From positions 156,187-220,186 of the forward strand of contig NMRB01000829.1 in the NCBI GenBank assembly GCA_002633025.1: a DNA stretch of 64,000 nt. The letters run 5' to 3'. Shown piece by piece: positions 58,915 through 64,000 of the stretch. A model generated the notes under the pieces. The model saw nothing but the letters and a program-made list of their open reading frames with translations. It made no database searches and was not told the origin of the DNA. The stretch comes from Notospermus geniculatus. Its lineage: Eukaryota; Nemertea; Pilidiophora; Heteronemertea; Lineidae. Each line of letters starts with the position of its first letter. Position 1 is the first letter of the stretch. The position numbers and the translations under genes are program-made.

Positions 58915-59595
58915 AAGAAAAGTGCCACCAAATGAAAAATTTTGAACTTTGACCTCCGTGGCCTTGAAAAGTAGGTCGATTCAAAAACCCGTTACATGTC
59001 ATGGTGTATCCTCTTTAGATGCATGGATGATGAAAATATGGAGATGATCCAGATGTTAGTTCAGGAATTATTGGAATATGAGTTTTCATTTTTGCCACCT
59101 GGTGGCCAAGCTAAGAATCAAATCGCACTGAAACTTGGTGTCATACATGTAGGTCAACTGACATTGGGCTGTATACATGTATGTACCAAGTTTCAGGTGA
59201 ATACCCCTTGCAGTTACGAAACGTGCCACCAAATGGCAAAATTTCAAGTTTGACCTATGTGACCTTGAAAAGTGGGTCAAATCACAAACCCCTTTACATA
59301 TGTCATGTATCCTCATTAGATACACCTATGATATGAGATGATCCAGTCATTAGTTCAGGAGTTACTGCACTTTTTGTGTTTGGGGTTTTGGCCACCGAGT
59401 GGCCAAGTCAAGAATCGAATCGGACCGAAACTTGGTGTCATAGGTCATATGATCTAGGGGTATATACATGTATGTACCAAGTTTCAGATCAATAGCCCAG
59501 CGGTTACAAAACCTGCCCTGCTAACGGACGAGGACGAACGACGACGACAGACGACGGACGCTGCACCATCGTAAGAGCTCACCACAGGTGAGCTA
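58915..59595. repeat. About 300-bp interspersed repeat, two units, with TGACCT pairs
   Basis: Two units (period about 303) contain ACTTTGACCT..GTGACCTTGAAAAG, then AGATGATCCAG.TGTTAGTTCAGGA and ACCAAGTTTCAG. The array ends in GGACGAACGACGACGACAGACGACGG and GAGCTCACCACAGGTGAGCT. This end structure is a familiar interspersed repeat in molluscs and other lophotrochozoans. At 59251-59265 it holds TGACCTATGTGACCT. Non-coding. Confidence 0.65.
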
Positions 59596-60109
59596 AAAAT
59601 ATATATTTTTCGTGCATTATTGCATTCGTTTGTCAATGGTGTCCACAGCTGACCGGGGTGAGTGACCGACGCCTGGAGATGTAACTATAATGGCTGTTCA
59701 CCGTCAAATCGGATGTCAGAGCTATATAGCCTAACTTTTACTCTCAATTCTGCAGAACCATAAACCCTATTTGCCTTCATGCATCATATGCGACGCGGTT
59801 CAAAGTGCTCCCTCCCTCCATCACCCCACACAAATGCTAATGTATCGGCGAGAGAAAAGCAAGCATTTAAGGACCTGATTATCGCAAGATATCAAACATG
59901 GTAAGGCCTGATGTTGATAAGTCATATTGCCAACGCAAAATCATGCCACACGCGGTCATCATGCCTCTGGCAGTAGTGTGCAAGAATGAAGTTAATCACC
60001 GTCATGAATGGCTGTCAAAATGTATTGATCATCAAATTTTGATGTTGTTTTGTTGTAATCATTTTATCGTGATCATGGCAACAGCTCCACATGCATCAAC
60101 TAATTGAAA

Positions 60110-60630
60110 ACTGAAGTGGGGAAAGAGATCAATCAGAATGTCCAGACAGTGATATAATAAACCAAGAGGCTGACAGAGCAATTGAGAGTTTTCGCAAAGT
60201 CCCTGAAACGCCATCGCGAACGCCAACCCCATTGTTCCCAGGAACGCCAATCCCACGACGAGAGCACCAAACAAAAGGATAGACGTTTGTGTTGGCGAAT
60301 CGGGGGTTTTGCGAAAACTCTATTGTCAGAAGAACTGCGCTGCTTCATAGTCTACGGACTGCCTGAGAAGGCTTTCCCGAAACCATGAAAAAGCATCCCA
60401 TAAACTCAGACCAGATTGAATTCACAGTGTCAACTCTGGCTCTCCAAATTACTTGGCGAATCAATGCATAACAAAGTGACCGGAGAAATCCTGCGCTGTC
60501 TGAGAGATACTTGTACGACGTCTCAGAGACTGCCGCTGATGTTTCCAATGCGGCACTCTTCCACCCGACAGCCCCGTTGCAATGAGTCAGCACACAGTTC
60601 AGTTGATAACTCGAGAGGATCCTTTTTTCA
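60110..60630 (+). other. Broken protein-like frames before the P-loop exon
   Basis: Plus-strand stretches such as EADRAIESFRKVPETPSRTP (about 60165) and NPALSERYLYDVSETAADVS (about 60490) look protein-like, but they are in different frames with stops and no splice sites between them. GAGTTTTCGCAAAG near 60186 is inverted near 60310, forming a hairpin. This may be decayed coding sequence of a duplicated gene part. It is not counted in the GBP model. Confidence 0.3.
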
Positions 60631-60633
60631 CAG

Positions 60634-63600
60634 GCATGTAGGGTTGCGTCTGTCCAGCAACTTGTACGCCACATACAGGTCTCTGGCCATTCAAAGCTCG
60701 AGATTATTGAAAAAGCCCTTGCTGAGATTCAGGAAGTGAACAACCGACTGATTGTGATCGCTATTGTCGGCCATGTCAAATCAGGAAAGTCGTACCTGTT
60801 GAATAGGCTCTTCTCGCCAAAGAATCAAGGTATGTGGACAAATCTGCCAATAAATATGTGATGGTGAATTAAGGTCTTGGAGGAAAAGAGCGCTGAAGCT
60901 CGATTGTGTCACACAGTCACGAAAAACGCATTGGAACGAAAATGTGAAGATGGGGAATGCAGGGTACCAACCCCACGAGGTTTCTAAAGCCCAGGTCACA
61001 CTGTGGCGACTTAAGCAAGGTTCATTGGCACAGGGAATTGGTCCGGTTCATGTCCGTAAAAAATCTATCAAATGGACTTCAGCGTTGTCGTATCCGGAAA
61101 ACTAGGGGCAAACGGACTGGAAACGGACCAGATCCGTGTGCCAATGAACCTTACTTTAGGCGGGCGAATCCCGCGAACCAGGGTGAAATGGTCCATGGAC
61201 CATGTGCTCACCCCTTTGGACATACAAGTAATAGTGTAATGACAGAGAGAGGTATGTACATGGTCCTGGACCATTTCATTCCAGTTCGTGGGGATTCGCC
61301 CGCCTAAGTCGCCACAGTGTGACATGGGCTTTAAGGTGCCTATCCACCTAAGAGTTTTCTCGCAGAAGTTGGCTCACAGTGGGCAATTCACCATACATGT
61401 AGTTTGTTTCCCCACGGCTTACGCCGAGACCAAACAACTGCTCGCAGTCGAATTGCCCATAGAGAGCCAACTTGCGCGAGAAAACTCTCCCGTGGAAAGC
61501 CACAGCAATAACGGTGTCCATGTACTAACGTGGGATTTTTTTAAACTTCACATTATGCAGGCTTTCCCGTGGGTCATAAGATCAATCCTACGACACAAGG
61601 TATTTGGATGTACTTGATGGATGATCCAACAACAGAAAAGATCACATACCTGATCCTTGATACAGAAGGCTTCGGAAAATCAGATATGGTAGATAGTTTT
61701 GCTCGATCATCATTCAACCGACTGACCACTTCCGTATTTTTCCTTAGACCGTTACTCTAAGCAAAGAGAGCCAACTTTGTTTTTTCTGCCGGTCAGGAGA
61801 GCGGAATTCATCAACGATGACTGATGACAACGTCTGCACCCGATGTCTTGGACATAGGCTTTTGAGTAAACATCAGACGTTATCTCCCAAAATCTAATAA
61901 GGCCACTACAAAGATCAGACGTCATAACGCATATAGCAGCAGATGAGGATTCGCTAAGTCTGTTGTACATTTTGTCCTACTGTAGGCCTATGTCCTAATA
62001 TTTAAGGGTTTATTCTCTACCTCAGGTCGACACGTACATGGAGGACATGATACAAGGCATAGCATACCGCGTCTCCTCAACGGTCATTATGAACGGTCAG
62101 CGGATTATAGAAGAAGGTGATATCGAGAAACTGGCGTATCCTTTTCATACTGGCTTGTTTTTTTATAACAGGGTTGATGATCCATTCTACTGCATGCGTT
62201 TCGATACATGGAGGTAAAAGATGAACTTTTTCTAAGTTTTCATCTGCCGAAATAAGAAAAAAACGGTGTGACAGTGATCATAGTTCTCCTGGAATCTAAG
62301 TCCGGTTTTATTGTTCAACGAGGGATTATGGTGGCTATAGAGACCGTGACCATTCGGCTAAAGCTGTACAAAAGCAGACTATTGTATCCAGGACATGTAT
62401 CCCTAGGACTTTCTCCTCTGTACACCGGTCGCATGCCATAAATGTTCGCCTTAATCACAGATACAGACATTTCATAGAGATAGCCGGACATCTTCATCCC
62501 ATAGAGGCGACTGACGAATCTCCAAAACCAAACCTAGTCTATCTGCTTCAGGGTTTTGCCTTAAAGCGAAATATCACCGATGACGAGTACCTCCAAAACG
62601 TCTTAAAGATAGAAAACAAAGAGGAATACTACAACTCCAAACGGTTAATCCCCCGCAGAAAGATAAGGGAGGCGTTTTCACGAACGAAATGTTTCCTGGT
62701 TCCTTCGCCAGTGAGGGACCACAGACATCTGAAAAAATTGATCGAGGTGGAAGAAGATGATATCAGCAGCAGCTACAAGACAAAAGTCGACAAGGAATTA
62801 CATACGGAGCTACTCAACTCGTCTTTGCCTAAAAGTGTTAATGGCCATCCAGTTACCGGGGAAGGTGAATAAGAATCTTTTGAATCGCAGGTGCTCGGAG
62901 TTGGAAGTTCCCCATTAGGGGATGACTTCGTCTTGGTAGTCTTCAAAGGAAACCAATATGTTTCTCAGAAAAGTCAGATCAGTATTTCTTTAAATTCGAG
63001 TTTTCCCACGAGGCGATAGTTCAAAATTGGCCACTGATTGGCTGCTTATTTTCGTCCTTTCAGAATGGTCATCACTACTGATAGACTGTGTAGAAAAAGC
63101 CAACCGCAAAAACATACCTGAAATTGCCAGTCTTCCTGAATTGTTGCGGGGGAAAAGTCACGACGAAGCAAGGAGACAGAGCGACCAAACCAGGCGGAAT
63201 CGACGTAGGGATACACGAGAGGTACGTGTCAGCAGGCGTTGCTATGCGCATTACACAACCTCTGACAAGTCCCAGGACTTGCAGTAGAAGCTTGTGAAAA
63301 TACTCACAGAAGTAGAAAACCGGAATATTCGCGATGAAATAGCACGCACCGTAATTCAATTTTCAGGTTGCTTAGGCCATTGGATGTTGTTAAGACGAAT
63401 TGGGGATTACATATAGATTCCGCCACAAATAGCCTCACATTCCATGTGGTGGCGCCATGACCGATTCTACCACACGCCCAGACTCCGTGACGTCATCAAC
63501 GTTAACTCTGTCAAATAGGCGGGTTTGTCAAATAGGCGGGCTTTTCAAAACATGACGGACGGCGGCCGTCACAGTCACATTTCGTGTTTTGCATAAAAAG

Positions 63601-63801
63601 TTGCGGACGTATCAACTGTAAATCTTGTTTCTATACCTTTCTAGAGCACTCTCTTCCTTGGGTTTGACACCGACGACCACAGGGAAGCCCAAGATGTCGT
63701 TAGCCGAATAGAGAACGATATGCGTCGATGGGGCCCAGATTCCTTCAAGAAGAAGGTTTATCGTCACAATCGGCTGGCAGCGGCTGTGGTTGGTAAATCA
63801 G
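60634..63801 (+). CDS. Guanylate-binding-protein (GBP)-type large GTPase, partial, continues past window
   Basis: Exons: 60634-60829, 61561-61688, 62026-62135, 62461-62864, 63064-63221 and 63645-63801, all in phase; the last has a GTAAGA donor, so the gene runs on. The first exon carries the P-loop GHVKSGKSYLLNRLF. The second has switch I (NPTTQGIWMYL) and G3 LILDTEGFG. The third matches the GBP helix after switch II (YRVSSTVIMNGQRIIEEGD). The fourth matches the GBP region up to the end of the G domain (DDEYLQNVLKI; KCFLVPSPVRDHRHLKKL). In GBPs the base-contacting motif is RD in a TVRDF context; here the aligned segment reads YLLQGFAL, so RD is replaced. The donors after the second exon (GTAGAT) and third exon (GTATCC) are weak. 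GBPs hydrolyse GTP and act in cell-autonomous defence in vertebrates; the role here is inferred only from family. Confidence 0.8.
60987..61331. mobile_element. MITE family AAGCCC...GGTCACACTGTGGCGACTT, copy 3, with nested insertion
   Basis: Intact outer ends (AAGCCCAGGTCACACTGTGG; CCACAGTGTGACATGGGCTT) in the first intron of the GBP gene. The left arm is interrupted by a second element at 61017-61152, making this copy about 140 bp longer than copy 2. Confidence 0.85.
61017..61152. mobile_element. Nested MITE with AAGGTTCATTGGCAC ends
   Basis: AAGGTTCATTGGCAC at left and GTGCCAATGAACCTT at right are exact inverted repeats; CGGTTCATGTCCG is a partial inner arm. It splits the ACTTAGGCGGG word of the host element, with ACTTA before and ACTTTA after, a probable short target duplication. 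Confidence 0.75.
61335..61505. mobile_element. Inverted-repeat element, arms about 45 bp
   Basis: AGAGTTTTCTCGCAGAAGTT and GGCTCACAGTGGGCAATTC are mirrored by GAATTGCCCATAGAGAGCC and AACTTGCGCGAGAAAACTCT. It starts only a few bases after the end of the preceding MITE, in the same intron of the GBP gene. Confidence 0.7.
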
Positions 63802-64000
63802 GTAAGAACAACATCTTGTTGACTTTACATACTAGACTGATGCATTCCTTCTGCAAACAAATGATGGAGGCTACAGTGGCGTAGTCTGTCACTCGTGTAT
63901 TGTTTTTACAGTACCGCTATGATCCACATGCTCCTGCCACGTGACTCACCTCAAACGGCTCCACTTGTTCTTTAAAGCGGGATTTCCCGGCTTGTGTCAC

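Overview
The window is animal nuclear DNA. Genes are split by GT-AG introns, coding density is low, and there are many short inverted-repeat elements. The protein families are rhodopsin-type neuropeptide-like GPCRs, four-TM proteins, a ZU5 protein, a guanylate-binding (GBP) GTPase and a secreted cystine-knot-like protein. The frequent TACATGTA and TAGGCCTA words and the CAAAGGTCA-type repeats suggest a marine invertebrate (lophotrochozoan, or possibly an invertebrate deuterostome). I cannot fix the species or phylum from sequence alone.

Layout. 0.3-2.7 kb and 21.8-24.2 kb hold two nearly identical copies of a gene for a small secreted Cys-rich protein. 2.7-13.4 kb is a minus-strand cluster in which a module (class A GPCR + its 5' region + a four-TM protein gene) is present once complete (9.5-13.4 kb), once with the four-TM gene truncated (5.5-8.7 kb), and as GPCR 5' fragments (2.7-4.6 kb). 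A divergent four-TM paralogue lies on the plus strand at 15.4-16.5 kb. 17.5-18.5 kb is another intronless GPCR, followed by a truncated, almost identical copy. 24.6-34.0 kb is a seven-exon plus-strand gene for a 365-residue charged coiled-coil protein. A tRNA-Pro(TGG) is at 39.7 kb. 38.4-46.1 kb is a six-exon minus-strand gene for a 621-residue disordered protein. 47.5-51.0 kb is a six-exon plus-strand GPCR with a long cytoplasmic tail. 53.1-55.4 kb is a minus-strand ZU5-domain gene. 58.3 kb to the right edge is a plus-strand GBP-type GTPase gene that continues past the window.

I built the multi-exon models by hand from splice sites and reading phase. In the 365-aa, 621-aa and 540-aa genes every junction keeps phase and the total is a multiple of three from ATG to stop.

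Assembly caution. All three isolated N characters (18556, 48532, 53964) sit where one segment is repeated on both sides, and the 86-N gap (29698-29783) also lies between two copies of the same exon-bearing segment. These look like joins of overlapping contigs or haplotypes, so several apparent tandem duplications may be false. The GPCR/four-TM module duplication and the Cys-rich gene duplication have no N at their boundaries and differ by insertions, so they are more likely real.
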